Source: Paenibacillus elgii NBRC 100335 (GTDB lineage Bacteria > Bacillota > Bacilli > Paenibacillales > NBRC-103111). From it: a stretch of 64,000 nucleotides of DNA. Numbering within the stretch: position 1 is the stretch's first letter; every line of letters begins with the position of its first letter. A program made the translations under genes and the position numbers. Shown piece by piece: positions 52,693-62,900 of the stretch. The stretch covers positions 1 through 64,000 of the forward strand of contig NZ_BIMB01000021.1 in the NCBI RefSeq assembly GCF_004000865.1. The letters run 5' to 3'. A model generated the notes under the pieces. That model had not been told where the DNA came from. It saw only the letters and a program-made list of their open reading frames with translations, and did no database searches.

Positions 52693-53411
52693 CGGGACGT
52701 CGTCTCAGTCGGAGAAGCAGTCTCCCCGGCGGGATCCAACGCTCCATCCATGGCGTCCCATTCGTTATAAAACTGCTCCAAATACCGCTCCATAAAGCGG
52801 TGGCGCTCCTCCGCCAAGGCGCGGGCGGCGTCCGTGTTCATCAAATCCTTGAGCTTCAACAGCTTCTCGTAAAAGTGGTTGATCGCCGTCCCCGGATGGC
52901 TGCGATATTCCTCCGGCGTCATGTTCTCCCGGACCGGCTGCTCCGGATCGTGCATCGGCCGGCCTTTCCAGCCGCCGTAAGCGAACACCCGGGCGATTCC
53001 GATGGCGCCGATCGCATCAAGACGGTCCGCATCCTGCACGATCCGGCCTTCGGCGGTGCGCATCGGCTGGCCGCGTCCTCCTCCAAAGGACATCGTCGAA
53101 ATAATGTCCATGACATGAGCGCGGTCCGCTTCGTCCGTTCCCGCTTCGGCGAGCCAATTCTCCACCTTTTGCAGTCCGGCTTCCTTGCTTGGGTTCAGCT
53201 TTTCATCCGCTACGTCATGCAGCAGTGCTGCCAGCTCGCAGATGAACGTGTCCGCCCGTTCGACCGCCGCCAGCCGCTTGGCCGTGCGGGTCACCCGGAC
53301 AATATGCCACCAGTCGTGGCCGCTGCTGTCTCGTTCCAATTCGGCTCTCGCATAAGCAGCCGCCTGCTCCAGCAGTTTTTCTCGTTTGATCGGGTCCATA
53401 AGCGTATTCAT
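52689..53411 (-). CDS. HD-domain phosphohydrolase
   Basis: 240 residues. The HD metal site is GHDWWHIVRVTRTAKRLA, then ALLHDVADEKL (HD pair) and a later Asp in IVQDADRLDAIGAIGIARVF. The arrangement matches YedJ/YpgQ-type small HD hydrolases, which remove phosphates from nucleotides. ATG overlaps its GGAGAGG site closely; an ATG four codons later is an alternative start. Confidence 0.85.
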   Translation of the reverse strand: MNTLMDPIKREKLLEQAAAYARAELERDSSGHDWWHIVRVTRTAKRLAAVERADTFICELAALLHDVADEKLNPSKEAGLQKVENWLAEAGTDEADRAHVMDIISTMSFGGGRGQPMRTAEGRIVQDADRLDAIGAIGIARVFAYGGWKGRPMHDPEQPVRENMTPEEYRSHPGTAINHFYEKLLKLKDLMNTDAARALAEERHRFMERYLEQFYNEWDAMDGALDPAGETASPTETTSR

Positions 53412-53534
53412 CCTCTCCGGGTTCTCTATCGTCTCGCTATTGTACTATGCCTCAGAGCGGCACGCAAAGAAGGCCGCAATCGCACGGATTGCCGCCGGGT
53501 GAGAAATCCCTGCGTGAATCATCGAGCTAGGCGT

Positions 53535-54401
53535 TTACACCTCTGTCGTCTCTTCGACCTCCGGTACATCCGGCGGGAGAAAGGCTGGCAAAGACGGTAC
53601 CTGCTGGCGAGATTTGTCCGCCGTCTTCCAAGGATGGCGCTCATCGATCCAACGGCGGATTAACGCATTGACCAACGAAGCCGACTTGGTCGGAAGCTGG
53701 TGGCCGACCTTGGGCAGGAAATGCAGCTCGCTGTCGGACAACCTGCTTTGGAGGATATGGGCATACCGGTGAAATTCTTTATCTTTCACCCCGTAGAGAA
53801 GCAGGACCGGCGTTTGAATCTGCCCCAGCTTCTCCGTGCAGTTGTACGTCAGGCTGCACTTGAAGTAGTCGTTCACGTTCCGCAGCTGTCCTTCCGTGGC
53901 CGTGCGGTAAAGACGCCGGAACGTCTTCCATTTGTTCGCGTTGCCCCAAGCGATAACCGCCGCAACAATCCGTTTGGCCCGAAGCCCCATTAGCCCGACC
54001 GCCGCCCAAACCTCGCTGCGCCGGTACCAGTCGCTTAACTCCGACATGGCGCTGATTAGAATCGCCCCGTAGAACCGGTCGGGATAGCGGAGCATCGCTT
54101 CCAACGCGACCGATCCGCCGGTCGAATACCCGCACAAATAAGCTTTTTTCAGCTCCAAATGGTCGAGCAATCCGCAAATGTCTTCCGCCAGCAGGCCGTA
54201 TGTAAGCCGCTCCGCGGACTGCCCGCTCTGTCCGTGGCCGCGAATATCGAACGCAATAATCTGGTATCTGGCCGAAAGATGCTCCATCTGGTCCGCAAAG
54301 TTGCTGCTCGTCAGCATCGGAGGATGAATGAACATGATCGGAACGCCGGAGCCTTTCACTTTATAGTACATCGTCGTTCCGTTAATCTTGGCGAATGGCA
54401 C
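53535..54401 (-). CDS. Alpha/beta hydrolase
   Basis: 288 residues. Oxyanion-hole region FIHPPML, nucleophile elbow GYSTGGS (Ser), acid Asp in LYGVKDKEF and His in KVGHQLP, so the triad is complete. A Pro-rich tail of ~40 residues (VPSLPAFLPPDVPEVEE) extends past the fold. GTG at 54401 (VPFAKINGTTMYY) is chosen because homologues of this type start MPFA; the open frame runs 15 codons further. The substrate is unknown. Confidence 0.82.
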   Translation of the reverse strand: MPFAKINGTTMYYKVKGSGVPIMFIHPPMLTSSNFADQMEHLSARYQIIAFDIRGHGQSGQSAERLTYGLLAEDICGLLDHLELKKAYLCGYSTGGSVALEAMLRYPDRFYGAILISAMSELSDWYRRSEVWAAVGLMGLRAKRIVAAVIAWGNANKWKTFRRLYRTATEGQLRNVNDYFKCSLTYNCTEKLGQIQTPVLLLYGVKDKEFHRYAHILQSRLSDSELHFLPKVGHQLPTKSASLVNALIRRWIDERHPWKTADKSRQQVPSLPAFLPPDVPEVEETTEV

Positions 54402-54516
54402 GACCGCTTCACATCCTTTCTTTTCCAAATTGAAAGGGAAATGCAATTCCTAGCATACCCTTCTCTTTCGGAAAAGATGCACTCCCGTTCCTGCCGCCCT
54501 TTTCTGCCCCGGATGC

Positions 54517-54909
54517 TCACGGTTCCATCATTAACGTAAGTCCGCAGGACGGGCATTCCCGCTCTTCCGCCGCCACACGTGTCAAACAAGCTGGACACTG
54601 CTCCATAGCACCCGCTTGTGCGCAGCATACGTCGTCTTGCGGCAGCGGCGCGTCCGGATCGGCCAGCCCTTCGAACCAGTTGCTTACGGGTTTGCCGTCG
54701 ACTTCAAGCACCTGCAGCTCATCTGACGGAAACCAACGGATGATTCCGTTCCTGTCGCACACCGCCGCCACCATAACTTCGCCCGATTTCTTGCGCAGAA
54801 ACCAATCGTCGCCCGGCAGTCCCGCTCTCTGCGCTTTGTGAGCGCCGAATCCCGTGCCCAGAAAAAGATATTTCCGCCCGCTCGGTTTATGACATACAAT
54901 CGTAGCCAA
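54517..54909 (-). CDS. Small protein with C-terminal zinc ribbon
   Basis: 130 residues. The N-terminal ~75 contain YLFLGTGFGAHKA and DWFLRKKSGEVMVAAVCDRNG, a compact beta domain I cannot name. The last ~25 have a CPACLTR...CPSCG zinc ribbon. The TTG at 54907-54909 has AGGAGG 8 bases upstream and is the best start; the frame is open 32 codons further, across a terminator region. Confidence 0.65.
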   Translation of the reverse strand: MATIVCHKPSGRKYLFLGTGFGAHKAQRAGLPGDDWFLRKKSGEVMVAAVCDRNGIIRWFPSDELQVLEVDGKPVSNWFEGLADPDAPLPQDDVCCAQAGAMEQCPACLTRVAAEERECPSCGLTLMMEP

Positions 54910-54982
54910 CGGTTCGTCCTCCTGTCTTATGTAACATTTACCCATTAGACCTGACGAACCGCAAAAAGGTTGCTCCGCTTGC

Positions 54983-55027
54983 AAAAAAACCGGCCGTTCC
55001 GCCATTCGGCGAAAACGACCGGTTTTT
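54983..55027. terminator. Hairpin terminator
   Basis: AAAACCGGCCGTT and AACGACCGGTTTT form a long stem with inner GCC/GGC pairs, flanked by A- and T-runs. It follows cheY by 76 bp on the minus strand. Confidence 0.65.
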
Positions 55028-55103
55028 CATTTAAAAAGAAGGGAAAGCGATTCGAGCCCGTTATGGATACGACAGTCGGCAACCCGAATGCCGCCGGAGC
55101 GTG

Positions 55104-55466
55104 TTACAAGCCTAGCACCTTGTTGACCGACTCGATGACGCGGTCTTTTTGAAACGGCTTGACGACAAAATCTTTCGCGCCCGCCGTAATGGCTTCCAGC
55201 ACCATGCCCTTTTGGCCCATGGCCGAGCACATGATGATCTTCGCGTTCGGGTCGTGCTTGCGGATTTCTTTGACCGCCCCAACCCCGTCCAGCTCCGGCA
55301 TCGTAATATCCATCGTGACCAGATCGGGCCGGGCGGACAAATAAGCGTTGACCGCTTCCATGCCGTTCGTCGCTTCCGCCACCACTTCGTGCCCTTCCTC
55401 CGTCAGCATCGTTCGCAGCATCATCCGCATGAAAGCGGCATCATCAACTACCATTACTTTAGCCAT
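55104..55466 (-). CDS. cheY: Chemotaxis response regulator CheY
   Basis: 120 residues, a single receiver domain with the acidic pair in VMVVDDAAFMRMML, phospho-acceptor Asp in VTMDITMPELDG, Ser in IMCSAMGQ and Lys in FVVKPFQ. It is very close to CheY of Bacillus subtilis, which when phosphorylated acts on the flagellar switch. Here it stands alone, away from flagellar genes, so it may be a second copy. The start MAKVMVVDD at 55466 is preferred over the ATG five codons earlier. Confidence 0.9.
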   Translation of the reverse strand: MAKVMVVDDAAFMRMMLRTMLTEEGHEVVAEATNGMEAVNAYLSARPDLVTMDITMPELDGVGAVKEIRKHDPNAKIIMCSAMGQKGMVLEAITAGAKDFVVKPFQKDRVIESVNKVLGL

Positions 55467-55622
55467 AGGCAATACCCCCAACCGTCTAAGGTGAATGTTG
55501 TATCCCTATTATGACAGAGCTTTATTAAGAAACTGTTAGGTTAAGGAACAATTTGTACACTTTTTTGCCGAAAGTTGTTATTTTCCCTGAGAAAGGATGC
55601 CCGTCAATCGGATGTCTTAAAA

Positions 55623-55663
55623 TAAAAAAGCCGGTTTCTCCTGAACAAGAGAACGACCGGCTT
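55623..55663 (-). terminator. Terminator of the spore-coat gene
   Basis: On the minus strand AAGCCGGTCGTTCTC and GGAGAAACCGGCTT pair and are followed by TTTTATTTT. Confidence 0.7.
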
Positions 55664-55683
55664 CCCGAAAACAGCGGGGGCTA

Positions 55684-56265
55684 TTATTGAAAGTGCGTCT
55701 GGTAAGGCTGCTGGGGCTCCGCAGGCTGCACGGCTTGGATCATGGTGCGCATCGTATGGTCGGCCAGCTGCGGTGCTTGGTAGAAGCCTTTGTAGTTCAT
55801 GTATTGGAACATTTCCCAAGCCATCTCCTGGCAAATGTTCGCCGACGTCGCATGGTACTGGCGAATTTGCGGATCTACGCATTCGCAGGCCCATAGCATG
55901 GCGACGGCCGAGCCGGTTTTGTGCAGATTCAGCGCGATGGTCGCGATGGACACATCGGACAGCTGCGTCGCGTTCGGATTCGGCCCAGGCATGGACGGCT
56001 GCTGCAGTCCGGCTTGCGGCCTTTCATATATGCGCAGCTCCGGCGTATGCGGCGTCATGGCGATGCCTCTGCCTTGCAGCAGGCCGATGCCGTAATCGTA
56101 GCCCTCCAGCATCCGTCGCTGCTGATTGAACAAAATATCTTTCAAGTGCGTATCCTGCGCCATCGAGAACAAAACGCCGTACAGTTCGATGTGCGCCGCT
56201 TTCGTGCGGACCGCCTCTTGGGTTTCCAGAAATTCGTGGGCGGCAAAACGTTGCTGCGTGTGCAT
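55684..56265 (-). CDS. CotF-like spore coat protein
   Basis: 193 residues. A four-helix ferritin-like coat F pattern: EFLETQEAVRTKAAHIELYG, ILFNQQRRMLEGYDYGIGLL, a Pro-rich linker, then ATIALNLHKTGSAVAMLWAC and ICQEMAWEMFQYMNYKGFYQ. The tail is Gln/Pro-rich. It is expected in the coat of the spore. ATG at 56265 follows AGGAGG by 5 bases; the open frame extends 59 codons upstream with no family similarity. Confidence 0.8.
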   Translation of the reverse strand: MHTQQRFAAHEFLETQEAVRTKAAHIELYGVLFSMAQDTHLKDILFNQQRRMLEGYDYGIGLLQGRGIAMTPHTPELRIYERPQAGLQQPSMPGPNPNATQLSDVSIATIALNLHKTGSAVAMLWACECVDPQIRQYHATSANICQEMAWEMFQYMNYKGFYQAPQLADHTMRTMIQAVQPAEPQQPYQTHFQ

Positions 56266-56448
56266 AAAAACCTCCTGAACTGGAATGGATATTCGGAACA
56301 CCGATAGTATGTCCAAGGATTGGAAACGATTATGCACCACATATCCAAAATTTTGCAGACAGCCGCAACCGATAGCATTTATCCTACGTCTAATGTGATA
56401 GATTTCACAAGAAACTGGGAGCGACGGCCTCTCATCGCGCAATAAAAA

Positions 56449-56477
56449 TAAGCCGGTTCCCCGAAAGGACCCGGCTT
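56449..56477 (-). terminator. Terminator of the stalk-domain gene
   Basis: On the minus strand AAGCCGGGTCC and GGAACCGGCTT pair and lead into TATTTTTATT. Confidence 0.65.
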
Positions 56478-56482
56478 CCAGC

Positions 56483-57118
56483 CTAGTTTGCGGCAGCGGA
56501 CCCGCTTGTGGAGCCGTCGGGGTATACGGTGAAGGAGGATACGCTGCGCGTTCCGTCCGCAGCTTTTTTCGCCGTCCACAGCTCGTACCGGTCGACTTGC
56601 CCGCCTGCGTTCCAACGAATGAACAGCTGCCCCTCCAAGTCGCCGCGGCGCAAGCCGTCGGCGTCGGCGCTGAGACCGCCGCTGCTATAGCCGGCCGATG
56701 CTCCGAAATCGTAGCGCCACAGCTGCTGCTTGGAGCTATCGATCAGCGTCAGGAAGGACGGTTCGCCCAGTACGCTCTTCACATCTTTGGCCTCCATACC
56801 GCGTTCGAGGCGGTACGTTGCCGCCCATATTTTTTTCTGCGCCTCGCTGGCGTTCTTCGGCTCGGAAACGACCGAAACGGTGCGGGCTTCCGCGTCATAG
56901 ACAGCCCCGGCCGCAAGGTTTTCGGCCATGAAGCGAAGCGGCACATACGTATGGCCGTCATAATTCAAAATCGCGAACCGGGAACCCGTATCGCGAACCT
57001 CTCCATTGAATTTCATCTTTACGGGAAACAGCGTCGCCCGGATTTCATCCGAGGCGAAAACGGCAGTGGAAGCGGCAAGCACGGCTCCGCAGAGCAGTCC
57101 AAGTATAAATTTTTTCAT
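56483..57118 (-). CDS. Secreted protein with copper-amine-oxidase-like (stalk) domain
   Basis: 211 residues. A Sec signal peptide (MKKFILGLLCGAVLAASTAVFA) is followed by one stalk domain, recognised by the GHTYVPLRFMAENLAAGAVYD motif near residue 60. The second half (MEAKDVKSVLGEPSF...WRYDFGASAGY) resembles SmpA/OmlA-like beta folds. Such proteins are very common in Paenibacillus envelopes; the function is unknown. Confidence 0.82.
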   Translation of the reverse strand: MKKFILGLLCGAVLAASTAVFASDEIRATLFPVKMKFNGEVRDTGSRFAILNYDGHTYVPLRFMAENLAAGAVYDAEARTVSVVSEPKNASEAQKKIWAATYRLERGMEAKDVKSVLGEPSFLTLIDSSKQQLWRYDFGASAGYSSGGLSADADGLRRGDLEGQLFIRWNAGGQVDRYELWTAKKAADGTRSVSSFTVYPDGSTSGSAAAN

Positions 57119-57223
57119 AAGTACCTCCTTGGATTCGTTGTTGCGGTCCTATTCATTATACTAGGGATATGACGTGGTTGGCATGGAAAAAGGTTGCATA
57201 ATTGTTAACCGAAAGGGTGGCTT

Positions 57224-58087
57224 ATGGAGACTAGACTTCTTCCTTATGGGAAACGGACGGCGGTTTATGTGCTGAGCAAGCTTTCGGGAGCGGGACTGGG
57301 CATTGCCGCGGGACTCGCCTACATGTGGGTGAAAAGCGACTTTGACGCCTTCGAGCCGTTCGAAGCGCTGCGGCCCGATGCGGGATTGGGAGCCGGTATC
57401 GGTATGTTTCTTTGGCTGATGCTGTACGCGTACGGCATGCTCGCGACGTTCGCCATCGATGGGCTGGCGCGCTGGAAGCCTGCCTTTCGCAGGAGCGCCG
57501 TTCAGGCTTTGCTCCATACGGCTGCCGGACTTCTGTGCTTCTTGGTCATACCGTTCCGCGCTCCGTTCCCGGGCAGCCTTGTCATTACCGGAATCGCCGG
57601 AACGGTCGGGGCGGTTTTCGCCCTCTTCTTCTACGCGGGGAACCGCTTGGGACGGCGGTCGGCTTGGGTCCGGGGCTTGCTTGGCCTCGCCCTACCGCTC
57701 ATCGTGCTGGGCGTCCAAGCGCTGTATCCCGAAGGCGTGAAGCAAGATTGGAAGGAAACGAGAGGAGAAGGGTTATACGAAGCCGAATTCCGTTATATGA
57801 ACGGCACGCAGAACATTCCGGTTTATGCGAAGAGAGGCCAGATCGTTTCCTTTACCATGACATGGGAGTCGGACAAGGGCGGCGGCTACGGCATGCAGGT
57901 GCGGGGGCCGGGCGGCCCTAGCGATTACGCCGACTACCGGCCGGGTCCGCCGCTCTCCGGCGACGACCGCGGATTCGGAGGAACGATCCACGCCGACCGC
58001 GACGGCGAGTACGTCATTATAGCGAGCGGGGACCGGATCAAGGGCAAGCTTAAAGTGACTTGGGCTGTGGACGCGAAAGCAAAGTGA
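57224..58087 (+). CDS. Membrane protein with extracytoplasmic C-terminal domain
   Basis: 287 residues. About five hydrophobic helices (near 17-33, 58-75, 90-105, 112-130, 140-160) are followed by a ~120-residue soluble domain with Gly-rich beta strands (VYAKRGQIVSFTMTWESDKG, TIHADRDGEYVIIASGDRIK), probably outside the cell. I do not recognise the family. ATG at 57224 is preceded by GAAAGGG. Monocistronic. Confidence 0.7.
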   Translation: METRLLPYGKRTAVYVLSKLSGAGLGIAAGLAYMWVKSDFDAFEPFEALRPDAGLGAGIGMFLWLMLYAYGMLATFAIDGLARWKPAFRRSAVQALLHTAAGLLCFLVIPFRAPFPGSLVITGIAGTVGAVFALFFYAGNRLGRRSAWVRGLLGLALPLIVLGVQALYPEGVKQDWKETRGEGLYEAEFRYMNGTQNIPVYAKRGQIVSFTMTWESDKGGGYGMQVRGPGGPSDYADYRPGPPLSGDDRGFGGTIHADRDGEYVIIASGDRIKGKLKVTWAVDAKAK

Positions 58088-58120
58088 TGGTGCTTGCCAG
58101 CGGCATCCGGGCAACATACG

Positions 58121-58162
58121 CAAAAACCCGGAACGCGCGCAAGAGAAGCGCAGTCCGGGTTT
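58121..58162. terminator. Bidirectional terminator
   Basis: AAACCCGGA with TCCGGGTTT, plus inner CGC/GCG pairs, lies between convergent genes, with an A-run to the left. Confidence 0.6.
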
Positions 58163-58169
58163 CGCTCAT

Positions 58170-59873
58170 TTATAAAACCGACAGCATCGTATCCATCAGA
58201 GACGGCTTCAGTCGCATGCTCAGCCGCAGCGGCCCGCCCCTGAAAGGAGCCGGGCATTCCACGAATGCCGCTTGATCCTTTAAGGTTAGCTTGTAGCTGC
58301 ACGAAACCCGCTCCTCGGCGAATGTACAAATCGCCAACGCCCCTGCTTGGCTCAAGGACTCGAAATCGATCGTCCGGTTTGCCCCGCTATAGAACACGCA
58401 ATCCACGTAGAGCCTATCTCCCGCTCGGCTCCACTCCCAGCGGGCCGATGTCTCGCCCAGCGACGCGAACACGGGCCGGATGCTAAGCACATGGCGGCCG
58501 ACCGTCACATACAGTTCTCCCTGAAGATCCTGCTCGACGTTCGCTTTCACTTCGCCCCCGCCGATCTCGAACCGCAGCCGCAGGTCCCTGGCTTCGATCG
58601 ATCCGCGGATACGGTCCAGACTGTTGTGCGTGTCGCCGCCGTTTGTGCTGAAGCCGATGCCGAAGAGGACCCGGTTTTCCTGCTGCACGGAAGTAAAGAC
58701 GGCGGCGGCATAATCGTAACCGTCATGCAGACAGCGCAGCCACACATAGGACGTGCCGTGGTCGCCGGACAGGTAAGCCAGCAGATTGCGGCGTTGATTC
58801 CACATGTTCTCGCGGCTGACCGAGCCGATGCACAACGTTTCGGTTTGATAGAACGACGCTGTTTTCTCGATGCCTTTTTCTCCGTTCCGGTAAAAAGCTT
58901 GGGCGTGAGTGCGGACGGACGGCTCCGTAAACAGAGGGACTACTTCGTCCGGGCATCCGATCGGGCTGCCGTACCACTGCGGATCGTACGCAAGCTCTTC
59001 CTCCGTCAGCCATTCGACGCGACCCTGCAGCGCAATCTGAAGGAAGGACCGCACGGAGGCTGACAACGTCGTGTCGTAGCTGCGGGCATGCGGGCCGCCC
59101 CATTGACAGGTTGCCGGATGAAAATGATTGGCAACCGCCCCCCACGCCAAACGGAGCAGCTTCGCGGCAAGCGTCTTGATTTCCGGCGATTGCGCCCAGG
59201 CGTACAAATCCGACAACTCGACAAGAGCGACCTTCGTATAAGTCGGGCTGTTGTATTCCTCGAATGCCCCAAGACGCATCGTATATTCGTAAAAGGCGTG
59301 CAGCCGCTGCCGGCCGTAGACGACAAAAGCTTCCTGCCCGTACGTTTCGCCGGCGATCAGCGTGACGAAAGCGCCCATGATCGCGATGTTGGTGTAACCC
59401 GGCCCCACATTGCGCGCGATAATCGCTTCGCAGGCACGAAACACCGCTTCGCGCAGTCGTTCCTTCAGCGCTTCGGGAAGCCGGTCTTCGTGCTTGCGCA
59501 CGGCCAGCAGCAACTGCTTGCCGCAGAAGTCGGCCCAGTTCCAGTCGGACGGGCGCATGTCGCCGAGCGGCTCCTCGTAAAACCACGACCAGATGCCGTA
59601 CGTCGGCAGGCTGCGGTCCGTCTCCTGGAGCGCGATAACGCGGTCCAGGATCGCGCAGGCCCGCTCCAGCTCCGCTTCACCGCCGCCATCCAGCAGGGCG
59701 ACAGCATACCCGAGCGATTCCCGTGTCGGATGCACGAAAGGAACATCCTTCAGCGTCGTATGATAGCCCGGACTGCTGAACGGAACGCGCAGCAGTTGGA
59801 GGTCCTCGTTATACTCCTGCTTTTGCAGCCACCGCTGCAAAAGCCTCCGTTCCAGATCGGAATAGGTACGCAT
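58170..59873 (-). CDS. Probable glycan-active alpha/alpha-barrel protein
   Basis: 567 residues, no signal peptide. The first ~330 are helical repeats with aromatic patches (IWSWFYEEPLGDMRPSDWNWADFCGKQLL, GYTNIAIMGAFVTLIAGETYG, EEYNSPTYTKVALVELSDLYAW), as in (alpha/alpha)6 toroids of polysaccharide lyases and hydrolases. The rest is beta-rich (VTVGRHVLSIRPVFASLGE), as in the C-terminal sandwich of such enzymes. The layout and the upstream GH105-like gene support a cytoplasmic role in breaking down imported oligosaccharides. I cannot name the family. Candidate catalytic residues are the Tyr/Glu/His set in EEYNSPTY and NHFHPATCQWGGPHAR. Confidence 0.6.
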   Translation of the reverse strand: MRTYSDLERRLLQRWLQKQEYNEDLQLLRVPFSSPGYHTTLKDVPFVHPTRESLGYAVALLDGGGEAELERACAILDRVIALQETDRSLPTYGIWSWFYEEPLGDMRPSDWNWADFCGKQLLLAVRKHEDRLPEALKERLREAVFRACEAIIARNVGPGYTNIAIMGAFVTLIAGETYGQEAFVVYGRQRLHAFYEYTMRLGAFEEYNSPTYTKVALVELSDLYAWAQSPEIKTLAAKLLRLAWGAVANHFHPATCQWGGPHARSYDTTLSASVRSFLQIALQGRVEWLTEEELAYDPQWYGSPIGCPDEVVPLFTEPSVRTHAQAFYRNGEKGIEKTASFYQTETLCIGSVSRENMWNQRRNLLAYLSGDHGTSYVWLRCLHDGYDYAAAVFTSVQQENRVLFGIGFSTNGGDTHNSLDRIRGSIEARDLRLRFEIGGGEVKANVEQDLQGELYVTVGRHVLSIRPVFASLGETSARWEWSRAGDRLYVDCVFYSGANRTIDFESLSQAGALAICTFAEERVSCSYKLTLKDQAAFVECPAPFRGGPLRLSMRLKPSLMDTMLSVL

Positions 59874-59909
59874 GGTTTCTTTCTCCTTCTCTATCCTATG
59901 GTTTCGGCG

Positions 59910-62900
59910 TTACTCATGAGGCTGCGAAGCTTCTCCGGCCATCGCCTGCATCGCAGCCGCCTCAGCCGCTCCCGCCGGACGCCCGTCGATATAAGCCTTG
60001 CGGCCCGCTTTATCGACGAAGAGCGCGCGCCCTTCCGCGAGCAGCAGCAGCATCCCCTCGTCCTCGACAACCAAAGCGCGCAGCACGTCCGTGCGGCCAG
60101 CGTATTTCGCGATCGGCCTTGTGCGGAAGCCGGTGGCTGAAGCGTTCAGTTCGATTTTGCTTACAAAATAAACCCAGTCTCCCGCTTGGTATTGCGCAGC
60201 CGCGCCGTCCGTAAGCTGCACCATCAGCTTGTCGGAGTTGGCAAATTGCACGATCGTGCCGTTATTGTCGGAGGTCCGCACGTTCGTCGGGTCCCACAGC
60301 GCCTTCGTATACAAATCGTCCATCACTTTGCCGTTTGCCGTCACAAAGCCCGCGCTCAGCTTGTCGAGGTCGGCCTTCGACAGCCATGTCGGCTTGGCCG
60401 CTCCGCCACCCGGCGCATTCTCGGCCTTCAGCAGCGGCCAGCCGCTCACCCTCGCGGTGCCCGCCACCATCGCAGGAGCCGCCGCCGAGCCGCTGTCCGC
60501 GCTAAGATCAAGCAGCGGGCTGCCGTCCACCGCATACAAGCCGTTGATACGCACCCGGTCCGGCTCCAGCGCGCCGGGAATGTAAGGCCGGTTCGGCACG
60601 GACATGTAAGGCAGGCCGATCAGTTGGTTCAGCGACGTATAGCTTTGCGCCTTGCCCATCCGTACGGCGAGCACGTTGTACAGAGACGTGCCGTTCGTCA
60701 CGTAATATTGCTGCGTCAGGTTCGCCCCGTCTCCAGGACCTCCGGCGCTGCCGGTATCCTTGCGGATATCATATCGCGGAGTGGACCAATTGTCCGTCGT
60801 CCGCTTCACGTCGTTATACTGCTTCCTGCCCTCCGCATCCGTTGCATACCAACCGATGAGCCGGTCGATCTTCGGAAAGCCGGGCTTATCCGGATCGGCC
60901 GTACCCGTGTCGAGCAGATGCTCGGTGAAATCCGTGCCGGATACGGACAAGTTCAACGGCTGCTTATTGTCCTTTTTGAAGTAGACGGACACTTGCCCTT
61001 TGCGCAAATTGTACTCTTCCAGCTTCTGCTGCTCGCTGCGGTTCCACGGGTATTTTTGCAGCATCCGGTGCATCGCGACAGGCCCGTGCACGGCAATGTG
61101 CCCCAGATTCGCCGTATCGCCGTAGGACGGTGTCGTCGAACCGAACGATTTGATCAGGAAACGGCCCACATCGGCCTTGAGCGCATCGCCCCAGTACGAT
61201 AGCCCGGAGAAGTTCCCCATGTTAAAAGCCGAACCGCCGCCTTCGTTGTGCCGCGAGCCTGCAAAAATCCACCCGTCTGCCGCCAGCCGCGCATTGAAAT
61301 AGTCGGCCATCTCCAGTCCGTCCGCCCGAATGACCTGCTTCAGCTCGCCGAAGGGTGCGTCTCCGTCCGGGATCGATTCGATGATGTCCGCCAGATCGCT
61401 GAGCGATACGCCCGCGTAGCTGACGTCGAAACCGTTGACCTCGTAAAAAATGTTCCGTCCGTCCACCAGCTGCCGCGCTTGCACGCGCATGCCTTTGTCC
61501 GGCAAATTCGTGCCTGCCAGTCCCCGGATATAATAATCCGCGACCTCCCGCTTCAGCGCCGCATCGTCCGCTGCCACCGCCAGCTCCACCCCGCCGAGCA
61601 GACCGACAAGCGCCTGGTTCATCGAGTTTTGCGTACTGAATTTGGTCACCCGGGTCAGCCAGCGCCACATCGAGTACGCTTTGTCCTTTGCCTGTGCCAG
61701 TTGGGTCTCGGTAAACAGCTCCTGTCCGTAGGTCAATGCCGCCGCCAGATTATGAAGCCCAAATGCCGTCGTCGGATAATCCGCATTTGTCGTGCTGCCG
61801 CTGACGCTATATGGCACGTAAGCCTCCCCACTGTTCGCCTTTCCGTCCAACAGGCGGGACGCATTCGCGGGGTTGTCGGTCGTCGTCACCCTCCGGTTCA
61901 AATAAAAATCAAGTGCGTCCTTCGCCCGCTTGGCGAGCGCCGTGTCCGTTTTTCCCGTGATGCTCCACATGTACGCAAGCAGTCCCGCCGAGCCGAAGCC
62001 CGCTTCCGTGCTGCTGCTCTGCTGGTCCACACCGATGTAGGACATTTGGTCGAACTGCACGGTGCCGACGGCTCTGTCGATCATAAGCTCACAGATGATG
62101 TAATGCACTGGATAGGGCGTATCAAACACGCCGCCGAGCTCGCTCCACTGCCCGTTGGTCGACGCGCCGTAAAAGGTCTGCTGCCCGATTTCCCGGTCCT
62201 TCATGTCCATAAATCGAAGCCGCATCGCCGCACCACGGCCATCTTGTGCGGCGAAGCCGGGCTGCGTCTTGTACTTGACCGTCGCGATGCGGTAGTCGCC
62301 TCCGAACTGGCGCGCGCCGTTCGAGGACGCTTTCGCCGTCATCGTCAGCGCCGCCGCCGTGTCGGCCGACTTCGACGTAACCATGCCGCCTTTGCCGGCA
62401 TAGCCGCCCGCCGCGGACCCGCTCCACGACTCGACGGCCGGGCCACCGAGCAGCTTCAGCGTCCACGCTGGGGAAGCCGCTTCGAAGCCGCCGTTCGGGA
62501 AGGCGGCCGTGCCTTTCGCCGCAGCGACGACGCCGTCGCTGCCGGTCGTCGTATCGACGCGCATCAGCCGGATGCCATCCCATTGCACCGTGCCCTTCGC
62601 CCGGTCGAGCCCCGCTTCGACCCGGATGCTTGCCGCTCGCACGCCCGGCGCCGTCACCAGTCCGCGAAGCTCCTGCCAGCCGCCGCGGGCATAGACGGCA
62701 TTGGTCACTGTGAATGGCGGTGCCAACGGACTTCCCGCCTCGTCCAGGAAGGTTACCTTTGCGTAGACCCCTTGTCCTCCTTCGGAAGGGACCACCTGCT
62801 CCGCCTTGTAGAACGCGCTGAGAATCATCACGCTGTTCGGCGCCACCGCCGCTTTCACCGGCGTCGCATAGTCGACCAACACGTCGACCGGGTTCGCGAT